From Quercus robur (Eukaryota > Streptophyta > Magnoliopsida > Fagales > Fagaceae): 64,000 bases of DNA. Positions 34,172 to 45,927 of the stretch are shown piece after piece (positions within the stretch are counted from its first letter, which is position 1; each line of letters starts with the position of its first letter). A model generated the notes under the pieces. The model worked only from the letters and a program-made list of their open reading frames with translations, did not search any database and had not been told where the DNA came from. The position numbers and the translations under genes were made by a program. The stretch is from positions 32,118,001 to 32,182,000 of the forward strand of contig NC_065539.1 in the NCBI RefSeq assembly GCF_932294415.1, read 5' to 3'.

Positions 34172-34970
34172 TACAACCAAAGCTTCTTTTGGTAGACAGA
34201 GACGTTGTTGCTCTGTTGCAAAGCCGAGAAGCCTCTGTCGTCACCGGCAGAGCAATCATGGGCGTGGTAAATGCTTGACGACAGAGCAATCATGAGCGTG
34301 GTAAATGCTATCTAATGACTATTCTTGGCCTTCACAAGTGATGTTTGAGAAGGTTGGGATGCCTCACCCATTTTTCCTAAATGTTGTCGCCTCACCAATC
34401 TGTAGAGCTTGGTAAGTTTTGGAGGGACCCCACATGATTCAATTGGATGCGTTGATGGTACTACTACTAATACTATGTTGATGTTGTGCTTGTTGGTTAA
34501 ACTATTGGTTTTAGAGCTAGATCTAAACTTGGAATTGGTAGATCTAGGATGGGTTAGTTTGTTCAGCTTATGAAATGAAAATTGTGTTTGGTTGCTTTGT
34601 CTCCTTTACTTGGAAGCTTATCAGCTTGGTAGCATTGTCAGAAGCGTAGCCGAAAGGCGCTTCTCGGCTTGGTGGCATCATTGGTGGTGTAGCAGCAACT
34701 CAAGGAGGAAGCTTTGTAGGAGATCTGTATTTTTTATTTTTTATTAATTATGCAAGTGTAATAGAGTGTGATCCAGTGTAATAGGATCTATTATCTTATT
34801 TGCAAATGTCTATAAAAGTCCAATGTGTCACGTTATTATTGGATGGTGTAAATGTAGAATTTTACACTACATCCTTACCAAATTTGCACTCATTAAAAAG
34901 ATATACCTTTTCAACAAAAATTATCCAAAAGTCCATTAATTAACAACCAAGGCTATGTTTGGTTCAGTAA
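34172..34970. other. Spacer between repeat copies, unknown content
   Basis: Less AT-rich than its surroundings, with a short tandem duplication around GACAGAGCAATCATGRGCG (34241 and 34280). No protein family recognised. It could be a small gene fragment or the interior of an element bordered by the repeat copies. Confidence 0.4.
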
Positions 34971-35160
34971 ATTGGGTAATATGATTATTTGTTTCTACAT
35001 TTGTCCAATATAAATTCTCATTTCCTTTGGACTTAAAAATTAAGCTTTCAAAATTTCTCTCACAATATCTTTGGTTCACTTTCTGAAAGGTATGTGAATT
35101 TCCAAAATATTATGTTCGTCTTAAATATTTTGTTTAGATTTTATGTATACATTTTTACTG
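34971..35160. repeat. Copy B of the repeat, uninterrupted
   Basis: Matches 31481-31604 followed by 34116-34171, with the junction at GGTATGTGAATTTCCAAAAT (about 35089-35108). It is preceded by GGCTATGTTTGGTTCAG, resembling an hAT-type MITE end, so the repeat may itself be a MITE. Confidence 0.75.
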
Positions 35161-36135
35161 ATGTAGCATTGTAATGTATTCAAGCTGATTTTTTCATATT
35201 CTGTGCCAATTGAGATTTTTGATTTTTTGTATGATGCATATACTTGGTAAGGATTTGTATTATTTTTGGTGTTTTGATTGGAGGTTAAATTGTGATATTA
35301 TTGCGTCACTATGGCATTATTTTTTCAATTACTATCATGAAATTCTAACAGTTTTTATAGCTAATTGATTAAGATATCATTCTTTCAATTTTCACCCTAT
35401 TATAATTACGATCTTAAAAAATCAAAATTTTCTTCAATTAAAATGTTAATGTGCCTTAATTTTAACTCTAATATCAATTTTGAAATTAAAGAAAAGCTAC
35501 TTTCACTGACATAAAAATTGTGGGTGTTGATATAGTGGAGATAGAGACTTTAGTGGCATTAGCAATGAAGAAATTAACACTATAGAATCTATATATAAAG
35601 CATAAATCATACAAAAAGACACCTAGGAACCAACATGTTTGTAGGTGACAATGTGAACTATGATCTGGTGACATTTGTTAGTTGCATGAATTAGAAGAAT
35701 TTCCCTCCCAAAGTATTTAGTTTGAATTTAGTTTTACTAGAAAACTTAAAATATTAACTATGACTAACAATAATAGTATTCACGAATGGGTCATAAATAA
35801 TTTCTTACAAAATTTATCAAAATATACTATGCATTGTGCAGGATATCGGCTAGTGTACAATAATGAATAAACTATAACCGGAGGAGTTGCACTTTGTAAC
35901 AAGAAGACTGAAGTTCAAGCTTGAAAAATGAAGTAAGATAATTTGATTAGCCAAGGATGATTTATTCTAGGGCCTTTTTTTGTTTAAGAAATGTTCAATG
36001 AGAGTTTTTGGGCTAAAATCAATTAAAACACAAGCAACAGCCTAAAGTTTAATTACACAAGCAAGAAACAACAAAAACAACCCAAAAGGGCTTGGAGCCT
36101 TGAATGAAATCCCATTGATCCTACAACGATCTTGT
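35161..36135. other. AT-rich intergenic DNA
   Basis: No coding signal, RNA gene or clear repeat boundary recognised. Confidence 0.5.
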
Positions 36136-36139
36136 TTTG

Positions 36140-36520
36140 ACATGAACAAAGTTTCTCTTCAAACTTCTCATATATCTCTTTTTTGGGTGTGAATTTTGAA
36201 AATCTAATCATTAAATTTCATGTTCCTTATATTCTTAACATGCATATTAAATTTTGTTCAAATAAGATGTTATTTATAGTTCGATCAATAAATTTATTTT
36301 TTATACATAATTTTAAACTTGAAATTTTAACATTTGTTTGATGAAATAGCAAATGATCTTTGATTTTTTTGAAATTTTGCAAACATGAAGTATATAATAA
36401 TAACATGTAATTTGACGGTTAGATTTTCAATATTTACATTCAATATAAAGATATATGAGGAGTTTAAAGGGTTTATCTCCAAACTAGTTTAGAAAGAAAT
36501 TTTGTTATTTTGACACTAAT
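36140..36520. mobile_element. Foldback MITE with long inverted arms
   Basis: The left arm (AAAGTTTCTCTTCAAACT..., then TGTGAATTTTGAAAATCTAA and AAATTTCATGTTCC) is matched in inverted form by the right arm, which ends ...CTCCAAACTAGTTTAGAAAG. Arms run about 150 bp with mismatches around a central AT-rich loop. Related sequence is found at 28310-28580 and 39450-39830. Confidence 0.6.
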
Positions 36521-37341
36521 GCTCATGCAATTTTGATCGTTTAGCCTACGATGTTGACATAAGGTGCAATATCCAATAAATATACATAACATCAAACACA
36601 AAGACCTTTTTTTTTTTGGTTGGGGGTGGGTGGGTAGTACATCAAACATAAAGAAACCAAAGAATGAATTTTTGAATTATCCTTAGATTTCTTTATGATT
36701 TTATTGTTTCACCGCAGAGGACAATATCAGAAAAGGGGAAAGAGTAAGGCACCCCAATGATGCTTTGGTCCTTTAAGTGATCTATTCTAGATGAATTAAT
36801 CTTCTTCACACCTTATATCCTAAATCACAAACAGTAAACTGAAAGAGCATCATATTATAATTATTCCCCTTTTATCCCCCTGCATACATAATTGTCCTCA
36901 CTCCTGAGGGGAGTCCTGACTCCACCCACTTGTTACAAACCCCATGCCATGAAAGCAAAATAGCATGGGACTGAAAAAAATAACAAAAAGAGATGCTCAC
37001 AGTGAATAGAATCCCACTAACAGTCAAAAAGTTGAGCATTCTCTAATCTCTACCCTTTTTGTTTCACCCATTTCATCTCACTAATGAGTGTTGAGGCAAA
37101 AAGCAAAAGAAAACAACACTTAGTGGAGGAGGCATGAAACATGATGGTACTCCCTCATATATATTTTTCCAGCTATCTTTTCCCGACCTAAAAAAACCCA
37201 CTACAACCCCACATCCCAAACAGGCCAGCCCACTCTCTTACATGCAAAGCAAGCTATAATCATTAGGAGATAACCCTCACACTAATTATTTACAATATCT
37301 ATCCCTCTCATGCTGCTTCACCATTTCATTTGTTTGATCTG
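36521..37341. other. Upstream region of the small CaaX-protein gene
   Basis: AT-rich to about 36900, then C/T-rich with CTCTC/ACCC motifs up to the start at 37342. This probably includes the promoter and 5' UTR. No clear TATA box seen. Confidence 0.4.
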
Positions 37342-38159
37342 ATGCCCTTCCAAAACTCATATAGCTTGGAGGCTGGTCATGGTATCAGTAAGTACTAGAA
37401 ACGGCAGTGAGAAATATAACCTTGTTGTCTGTACTCCTGGCGGCGTCGGCGCAGAACAGGTGCTCTGCTTTAGTGTGCTCTTGCTATGTAGCATCAAGGA
37501 GTTTGGACAACAAAGGTGAAGAAAGCAACAATAACAATACAAAGAAGCAATCTCTTGCTGAAAAGGGAGATGGGGTCATGGAAGAGCTCCATAATCATGA
37601 ATTACAACTTCAAAATGGGGGCAACTACAGTAGGAGTAGTGGGTCTAATGGGCCTCACATTGAACATCCTACTCTTAAGAGTAATCTCAAGAAAACAACA
37701 ATAGTGGATGGTAATCAACTAAGGCTAGAAAAGAGGAAAGTTAGTTGGCCTGATGCTCATGGCAAAGATATTGCTCATGTCCATGAATTTGAACCAAGGT
37801 AAAACCATCCCCCACCAACTTTGCTTTCATGATGGGTTTTCAGTTTATCAGAAAAAATGTCAGTACACATATTTTCTTGAATAGTTCCAGTGGTGTTTTG
37901 TCATAGACTTAAATCGTTGGGAACTAATTCAAGAACTGCAAACCTTTTTCCCATATGAAATATGTGACAAGAAGAGATCATGATGGCAAGCTTAGGAACC
38001 AAAACCCATCCATAGTTCGTCACAACTTTGTATTAGAATTTGGATTTTGGTTAATTACACCAAGTCTGATATATTTCTCACTCTTTATCTGTTTGTAGTG
38101 TGTCAGAGGATGGGGAACTCGGGGGAGTAAGGAACTCTTGTGTTTGTGCTATTCAGTGA
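37342..38159 (+). CDS. Small plant protein with KVSWPDAHGKD motif and CAIQ C-terminus, 3 exons
   Basis: Exons 37342-37387, 37492-37798 and 38099-38159 give 137 aa. Donors are GTAAGT and GTAAAA; acceptors are TATGTAG and TTTGTAG; phases 1 and 2 join cleanly. The N-terminus starts MPFQNSYSLEAGHG. The middle (residues 20-75) is Asn/Gln/Glu-rich and likely disordered. Conserved-looking parts are LKSNLKK (77-83), RKVSWPDAHGKDIAHVHEFEP (97-117, shown here as one block of key residues K98 V99 S100 W101 P102 D103) and VSEDGELGGVRNSC (119-132). It ends C134-A-I-Q137, a possible CaaX prenylation box. I recognise the C-terminal block as recurring in uncharacterised plant proteins but know no assigned function. 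Start and exon 1 are predicted from splice consensus; exons 2 and 3 are firmer. Confidence 0.72.
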
Positions 38160-39445
38160 ATCCAGATGTCTAAAGGTACAATGCCCTGCTTCTCAATAAC
38201 CTATATTCAAGTTTTAAAATTTTCTATAAACATCATGTGTATAAGTATATATGCCACTGAATTCAAACATGATGTATGAAATTTCATACTAGTATAATGT
38301 TCATATGTGGATGTTGAACCCATAATATATAAATAAATAAATAATGGGCAGTAACCTGCGCACGATATTTCCACTGACCCCGTAATATATGATTACATTA
38401 TTTGAAAAATGATTCTTCTACTTACTTAGAAGGTATAGCTCTTGCTGAACCATTTAATTGAATTCTCATAAGCTATCAAAGGAGAGAGTTATGGAGCATT
38501 GATGGGAACCATTTAGGTGTGCACAATAGCAAAGGAAAATAGTGAGTCTTAATTGTTCAAACAAATGTATCTGAACTTGAGGCATGAGGCAAAAGTACTA
38601 AAACATCATTTGAGAGACAAAACTACAGGCAGCACGGGTAAACAATTTTTGTGGTAATCATACATGTGCATCATGATATGATATATAATGTGAATACACT
38701 GAAATAACTTTCACACAAGGTCAAGCAGTCAAATACATTTGTCCGATATAAAAACTTAATTGTTAAATACACACTCTTTCCACTTCAGCCTACCATAAGC
38801 TACATATACCTTAACTCAGACGTCTATTCTAAAAGATGTTTGGTAGAATTTTCATAAGCTCAATCTAGGAAACAAACCCAAATTGGAATTCTCTATAATC
38901 AGCAATCATACTACACAAAACTAAAAGGTGAGAATGCTTCTCAAATGGGAATGCAAGGCAAGAAGTCAAGCTAATTGTGAAAGGCAAATACATATATTTT
39001 CAGAAAGTCATCTAATCTGAAATTGTTAGGTGAACTGCTAATGTTAGACAGGTTTCATTTCTTCATATTGCTACCAAGTAAAATTATTCATGAATTACGT
39101 ATTACCAAATTACCTGGCAAAAGGATAAGCATTGCATATGGTATTCAAGTACCTCCCAACACAATTCAGAGAATGAGATTTGAACAATTGTCCGTTTTGA
39201 AGTAGCAAGCTGTCATGAAAAGGACTGACATCTAAAAGAACAATCAATGTGAGGTGATCACAGAAAAACATATTGACATAAATACACAAAAGACAAAAAG
39301 GTTAAATCCAGACGACAATTTATTTGCAAGCAACTGAAAACTCGTGTCATTTTCTAACATTTTCTTTGGTCCTGATTAAGATGTGCTGTCCTTACAATCT
39401 AGACATTGTTTTCTTCGCGACTAAAACTAACATTTGGTTTTTTAA
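38160..39445. other. 3' flank of the small gene and intergenic DNA
   Basis: Likely holds the 3' UTR of the small gene in its first few hundred bases. The rest is AT-rich with no coding or structural signal recognised. Confidence 0.5.
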
Positions 39446-39449
39446 ATTT

Positions 39450-39830
39450 TGGGTTGTTTTTATTTGGACAAAGTTTGGCAACAAGCTTAGTTGTAGCCTT
39501 AAGATTATAACCCCATTTAATATATTTTTATTAGATGTGAATTTTGACAGATTCACCATTAGATTACATTTTCTTTTTATATCATTCGTGCTTGCAAAAT
39601 TTCTAAAAAATCAAAGATATTAAATTATGTCATCAATAAAATGTTTAAATTTCAAGTTTTTATAATTTAAAACTATGCATAAAAAATAATTTTATAGATC
39701 GAATAATAAATAATATCCGATAGGTATGAAATTTAATATGTGTGTTAAGAACATCCAATTAACTGTTAGAGTTTCAAAATATGTAGTCATGTTAATTTTT
39801 TTAGTAGGAGTTAGGCTACAACAAATTTTG
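39450..39830. mobile_element. Foldback MITE, same family as 36140-36520
   Basis: Left end AACAAGCTTAGTTGTAGCC pairs with right GGCTACAACAAATTTTG. Interior shares TGTGAATTTTGACAGATT, CTTGCAAAATTTCT and AGATCGAATAATAAATAAT with the other copies. Confidence 0.55.
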
Positions 39831-40320
39831 TTTTTTTGTTTTTTTGTTTTTTTTTTTTTTAATTTTGAGCCTTAACTTTTCAAAATTTTCATTTTGAATT
39901 TTTATATTTGATTTTGTTTTTATATTGACCATTTTACGTTTCAAAATTTCCATTTTTAACCCTTCATAATTAATTCTGTTTTTGTTTGGCTCCTTATGTT
40001 AAAAAATTTCATTTCACATAAGGCTGAAAGGCTAAAATGAATGGTCAAAATAAAAATTTTAAAACATAAAGGTCCAAAATGAAAATACTCAAAACTTTAA
40101 TCTTTTGTTCATTCTAGGAAATAGATATACAATATGCCGGCTCTATATGTGAAGCAACTAATGCAGCTGTCTAAGGCCCCAAGTAGTAAAAAGGTCCCCA
40201 AATTTTAACCAATAGGATTTGTTTTTAATATTATATTATTATAATAGTATTAATTAAGTCCAAATATTAGCCAATAAATAAAATAGTATTTTTTTATCAA
40301 ATAAAAATAAGAAAAAAAAA
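39831..40320. other. T-rich intergenic DNA with diverged internal repeats
   Basis: A T-run (39825-39860) is followed by repeated AAAATTTYCATTTT motifs in both orientations (39870-40090), possibly an old foldback element. No coding signal. Confidence 0.4.
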
Positions 40321-40321
40321 C

Positions 40322-40485
40322 GTTACATCCACAACATTTTTCACAACACTTTTAGAATAAGTCATAAGTAGTAGGTTGTTCAGGGTATTATTGATAACAA
40401 AAAATTAATTTTAATGATGGGTTCAAATTAGAACCAGTAACAAATTAACACCTAGGATTTGTTATGAAAATATTATGAATGTAAC
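40322..40485. mobile_element. MITE related to the inner element at 935-1088
   Basis: Ends GTTACATCCACAACATTTT and, inverted, GTTACATTCATAATATTTT; both continue into CATAACAAATC-like sequence shared with 935-1088. Contains AGTAGTAGGTTGTT and no coding sequence. Confidence 0.5.
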
Positions 40486-40769
40486 ACTTCTTAAAAAAAA
40501 AAAAAATCACAACATTTTCACAAGTTGAGCTGACAAACTTTTACTAGTTTTTGTCTAAGTTCACCACTAACATCACTTTTTTACTTACCACTATAATCTG
40601 TCACATCAACAGGTGTGAAAACTTTTGTCAAATTTTTTGTCTATAGACTTTCAAAAAAAATTTACATGATTCATGTTAATTAATAATAATTTTGCATCTA
40701 AAACAAGATAATAGAATTTAAGTAATATTTAATATTTTTTAAATCATATTTAAATATATAAAATGCTTC

Positions 40770-41377
40770 TGTGGAGTCCAATAATTGACGGGCCAGGCCC
40801 ATTTGCTGATGAAGGGTCCAAAGGCCTAAGCCGAAAAAGGTCATGGCCAGAGTTCAAGAATAGTATGGCCCAATTGGCCCGGAGAAGCAGCCGAGGACAG
40901 TGCAGTCCTCGGCTGACCCAAGAATAAGGGCAGAAAGGTAAAAGGACGGGCTTGAAGGGAAATCTAAAATATCTAAGAAAGGCTTCTTTTGCCACCTTCC
41001 CCATGCATATCTCTGCGCCTAACAGAACCTTATCCATTAACTTTATCAACCACTCTCAACGACTTAGGTCTGGGACTGATGAGACAAGTATCAGTCCTGG
41101 AAAGGTCGACCCTACACGTGGACGGAGGAAATTGAACGCATGCTAGTATAAAAGAAAAATATGTAACCTAAAGAAAAGGAGGGCTCCGGTCCCAGGGAAA
41201 AAAGATGAGGGGTTCCAGAGGCGGATACGCTTGAACCATATATGGGCTCCTTAACAAAACCACAGCCGGGTAACACGACTTAGCCTTTCGATCCCACTCT
41301 TTACAAATGATATTGTATAGGCCCATTTACGTGCAAACACAACTCAACTGCGGTTTTACGCAAATCGTGTCCCTACA
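40770..41377 (+). repeat. 5' LTR of the LARD element
   Basis: 608 bp. Contains a TATAAAAG promoter motif at 41147-41154, followed by CT/GA-rich leader sequence. Confidence 0.92.
41147..41154 (+). promoter_or_regulatory. LTR TATA box
   Basis: TATAAAAG within the 5' LTR, 223 bp before its end; the expected core promoter of element transcription. Confidence 0.55.
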
Positions 41378-41624
41378 ATTGGCGCCGTCTGTGGGGAGGC
41401 TTACGTGTTAGCTCGAGCAGTGGCGAAGTTGAGCTTCTGTCGAACAAGGGATTACGAGGGTGCCTGTATCACCGGCGACACATGGTTGCTATTCCAACAT
41501 AAGCTCCCACTAGGGGCTACGTTCCACGGTGTCAACGACATGGGCAAGCCTAGGGGCTTCAAACATCAGGCCAGCTTCCCCCATCTTATTCGAGGAGCTA
41601 AACCTTTGGAAGATAAGCAAATAA

Positions 41625-41780
41625 AAAGAGAATACAAGTTTTGGACAGAACCAAGGCCTTGTATGGTCCTCGGACCCAAGCCTCTGGGGAAACCAACTAC
41701 TTAAAAAGAGAATACAAGTTTTGGACAGAACCAACGCCTTGTATGGTCCTCGAACCCAAGCCTCTGGGGAAACCAACTAC
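41625..41780. repeat. Two 78-bp tandem repeats in the LARD interior
   Basis: Units 41625-41702 and 41703-41780 differ at a few bases and share AAAGAGAATACAAG and TATGGTCCTCG. Two more diverged units of the CCTTGTATGGTCCTCGGACC motif lie at about 43125-43260, so the unit has spread within the interior. Confidence 0.85.
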
Positions 41781-44700
41781 TTAAAAGGAAAAACTGTGTT
41801 ACATGGATTCTCTAGTTTGCCCTCGGATCCTCAACACTAAAGGGGCCAGTATGGAATGGAGCAATGTGTTTCCAAAAGCATAACCGAAGTCACGCAATGC
41901 TCGGTCACTCCCTCGGATGAGTTATTTAGAATTTGTCGTCCTCATACAATATTCTCGTGCTTACTCTGGAACGTTCAACCGTTATCTCGGTTAGTTTCCT
42001 AAGTTTAACTTACTATGAATTATTATTATTCTGCCTGATAGTGTCGATAGATTAGAATTAGTTGGATTATGTTTCAAAAGTTCTTGCTTTAAATACTGCC
42101 GAGGAGAAACATACACATGGAGCATTCAAAATAAGTAAAGAAATCGCCATTTTTTACTAAAGCAAAGAGATAGTACAGTGTACAATGAAAAGCTAGAACC
42201 AGTCTGTGTCAAAGCTCACTACATGACCAAAAGAAAGGAAGATACAAGAGAATAAGTAAAAGCCGAGGAAGTAGATCAGAGGAGAGGTTGGCTACAGCTC
42301 CAAGACCTTGCTCTTCTTCAATGCTCTCACTTGCCCACAACTCAAACAGCAAAAGAGACCCAACTTGAGCCTGACACCGCTGAAGGAAAGGTGCAGGGAG
42401 TTGGAAGCTGAGGGGCTTTCTCTAAATATTCTCCTGCCACAAGGCAGAGGCGGTGATGGCGGAGAATCTTTCTTCTGACATACCAAAGTTCTGGCATGAA
42501 CAGAACCTGCTTCGGATTTTGACTAAAAGAGGGGGAGACATCCTTTCCCCTCGATTGAAATGGATCACTCTCTTGAACTTATGCTCCCTGTGCCCATACC
42601 TTACCATTTTTAGTCTCATAAGAGCACGGCGCTCCTGTGGCGGGGGGAATTCTTTCTTCCCAACTCTCGCCTCAAACATGTTATGCTAAGGGAGGACAGC
42701 ACTGAATATAGGAGCTGTGATTTGGGAGAAAACTAAAGAGTTGATGCGAGGGTGAAGTAACTTTCTCTCCTATCTGTTTATTTAAAGAAATAAGGTGGTG
42801 GCATTTAATGCACGCAGCGCCCCAAGGAACACTACGGACAAGATGGCTTAGGCTCAATCTCCAATGCCACCTGTAACCAGGGGATTAAAGGAGTCTCTGG
42901 AAGGTGCACCTCGAACATTGGGACGCCAGAAAGCACCACGTAACCATAAACTACGTAAATACCCTTAAAGTTATGGGCCAAGTAAATTCGCGGTCCAGGC
43001 CTGTTCTGCATGGAGGCCCAGGGACAATGGCCCCCACCGAGGAATAACTGTTGCCGAGGACAACTTGCTGCTCGGCACCTCGTGAAATACCTGAGGAAGA
43101 GGAGAAACTAAGCTCAAAGAATCTTGGACAGAACCTAGGCCTTGTATGGTCCTCGGACCCAAACCTATGGGGAAACCAAGTACTGAAAAAATCTAAGTTT
43201 AAGGCAGAGCCTAGGCGCTACGAAGTCCTCGGACTCAAGCCTTTTGGGAAATCAACTGCTCGGATGGAGAAGTTTCTCGGCTCAAATACTGGAAAAGGTT
43301 AAGGCCAGTATGCTCAGGAGATGACGAAATGGCCTGATGATCGTTAGCCCAAGGAAACTACTCATTGGGAAGGTGACATATCCTCGGACAGTTACTTCTT
43401 ACACCTTATCTAGCACTTAGCCCCCATCTCGGCTAATTTAAGGTAAGCCTCGTTTCTCACTGGTCGGATTGTTATGTCGAATAATAATAATTTTATTAAA
43501 GTTGTGGTGGCGTCTTTTTATTAACAAATATTTCAGCCTTAGTTACCATTAATTCAAATGCTATATCATTGTGCCGAGCAGCGTGTGTAAATTTATAAAA
43601 CATGAAAATAGAACACGTGAAAGAAATGAATAACAACTTTTATTAATATGGAAAATTGTTACAACGTACAAAGAAGGGCTTAAACAAGCCTATACAAAAA
43701 ATGAACTGTCAAAATAACACTAGCATCCGCAGTACAGATAAGTAAATAATCAGCTGCCTTTTAAACTCGCCTTCAAAACTTTTCCAATCTCTGCCTCAGT
43801 GCTACTCATATCAGGAGACGAACCTTTTTAGAAAAAGATAAAGGAGAAGGAAGAAGAATTGGAACACATGGAAGCACTTCAGCAAGCTCTTGTCACCGAA
43901 GAGTGCCGAGGAAGAAGAAGATGGAGGACATGAGCAGAAGATGGAGGAGATGAATGAGGAAGATGGAGGACATGAGTAAGAGAAGGAGCAAAAGAGGGAG
44001 AAGGAAAAGCCCCGGGATGGAGCTGGTGGTGGAAAGAAGAAGAAAGAAAAGTAGAAGGTGGCACCAGTGAACAAAGAGAGGAAGAAGCAGGGACATTTAG
44101 TCCCTGCTCCAGTCCTGACTCCTAGCACACTGGAACCACATTAGATATGCTCATGAGAGAGCGGGTGGTGATGATGCTGTGTGTTCTCGGCTCAGTCACG
44201 TCGAAGATGCAACGTGACGAGTTCCTGCTTCGGATTTTGGCTGAAAGGTAGGCGAGACAAATCTTGAGTCTCCGCCACCCTTGCCCCGATCGAGCCATCT
44301 CGAGCTTAGCCAGAACAAGGTATTTTTGGGACGAAGAAGGTTTCTTCATCACCTATGACTGTGGTGAACGTATTATGAGTCAAGGTATAATCGGAGGGAG
44401 AATGTAAATTCTAGAAGGAATCTAAGGATTTCAATTTTCTGGGGGATTAAATGATTCATATATGAAAGAAACAACTCATATCCACCCTCTTTATACAAGG
44501 GACGAAGAGGATGGCATTAAACATGTTCTGATCTTTAAGGAAATCTGCCAGCAAGAAGGCGACTGTTCCGCTCCCCCACGTTATCAGTAGCCATTGAATT
44601 CGAGAGGTCTCGTGAAGGAAAAACATTAAAAACCTACTTCGGGTAGCCAAACGGACAGAACAGATAAAGGATAAATCAGAAAGGATATCTCGTAGATAGG

Positions 44701-44834
44701 AGCGTTTCCTGGGTATTCGGATAACTGCCAACGCCAGGGAAGGGTCGAATTAAATGAGCCATAATAAAGGCTCGGAGTTACCAAAACCCCCCTCTCCAAC
44801 CAAGAGGCCGGACAGCAGGGTTTTGAGGGGCTAT

Positions 44835-45442
44835 TGTGGGGTCCAATAATTGACGGGCCAGGCCCATTTGCTGATGAAGGGTCCAAAGGCCTAAGCCGAA
44901 AAAGGTCATGGCCAGAGTTCAAGAATAGTATGGCCCAATTGGCCCGGAGAAGCAGCCGAGGACAGTGCAGTCCTCGGCTGACCCAAGAATAAGGGCAGAA
45001 AGGTAAAAGGACGGGCTTGAAGGGAAATCTAAAATATCTAAGAAAGGCTTCCTTTGCCACCTTCCCCATGCATATCTCTGCGCCTAACAGAACCTTATCC
45101 ATTAACTTTATCAACCACTCTCAACGACTTAGGTCTGGGACTGATGGGACAAGTATCAGTCCTGGAAAGGTCGACCCTACACGTGGACGGAGGAAATTGA
45201 ACGCATGCTAGTATAAAAGAAAAATATGTAACCTAAAGAAAAGGAGGGCTCCGGTCCCAGGGAAAAAAGATGAGGGGTTCCAGAGGCGGATACGCCTGAA
45301 CCATATATGGGCTCCTTAACAAAACCACAGCCGGGTAACACGACTTAGCCTTTCGATCCCACTCTCTACAAATGATATTGTATGGGCCCATTTACGTGCA
45401 AACACAACTCAACTGCGGTTTTACGCAAATCGTGTCCCTACA
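44835..45442 (+). repeat. 3' LTR of the LARD element
   Basis: 608 bp, six transitions from the 5' copy. TATAAAAG lies at 45212-45219. Confidence 0.92.
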
Positions 45443-45896
45443 GCTTCAATTTTAGTTTTCACCTTAGACCCCCAAGTACATTAAGCTGCCCCTCACCTTA
45501 TCTCCATATAAGCAAGGTGACGTTCCTTTTATAGAGTAGGATATGTGATATATATATTCCCAAAATTTAAAAAACCAGCAGAAAACCTTGTAACTAAATT
45601 GACACCTTCCCATGAATAAAGTGCTTGGGGGTTTAGGGGTAAAGGGTTTGAGTTGCGGAGTTAGCAGCATGTTGTAATTATTTCTCAAAATTTAAAAAAC
45701 CAAAAAAAAAAAAAAAAAAAAAAAAAAACATTTTCAGTTACACTTGTGCGCCTGTGCACATATAAAAACAAAAAAAAGGGCAATTTAAATCCTACATTTT
45801 TATTACTCTAAAAGTTACCATGGTGTTTGAGTGGAGTTGTGCAGTGCTTTTATATTAGAACCCTTTTTCTTTCCCTTGTATGTGTGTTTGTTTCTC

Positions 45897-45927
<31 letters not shown>

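Larger units (their letters stand above)
40770..45442 (+). mobile_element. LARD-like non-autonomous LTR retrotransposon, young
   Basis: Two 608-bp LTRs (TGTGG...CTACA) flank a 3.46-kb interior. Target duplication GCTTC is exact (40765-40769 and 45443-45447). A primer-binding site TGGCGCCGT (41380-41388), in the style ATTGGCGCCGTCTGTGGGGA of Gypsy (Tat/Ogre-type) elements, follows the left LTR, and a polypurine stretch TTTTGAGGGGCTAT (44821-44834) precedes the right LTR. The interior has no gag or pol that I can recognise, so the element depended on an autonomous relative. LTRs differ by six substitutions, about 1%, indicating a recent insertion. Confidence 0.92.

Noticed and set aside
37379..37519. 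Frame starting MVSVSTRNGS at the small gene
   Set aside because: It ends after 47 codons in a different frame from the conserved C-terminal part. The GTAAGT donor at 37388 cuts through it.
41405..41776. About 90-100-residue frames at the start of the LARD interior
   Set aside because: They run across the 78-bp tandem repeats and show no Gag motif; most likely chance frames.
43811..44128. Open frames on the minus strand in the LARD interior
   Set aside because: They are the complement of a purine-rich low-complexity block and read as Ser/Phe/Pro-rich strings in several frames at once.
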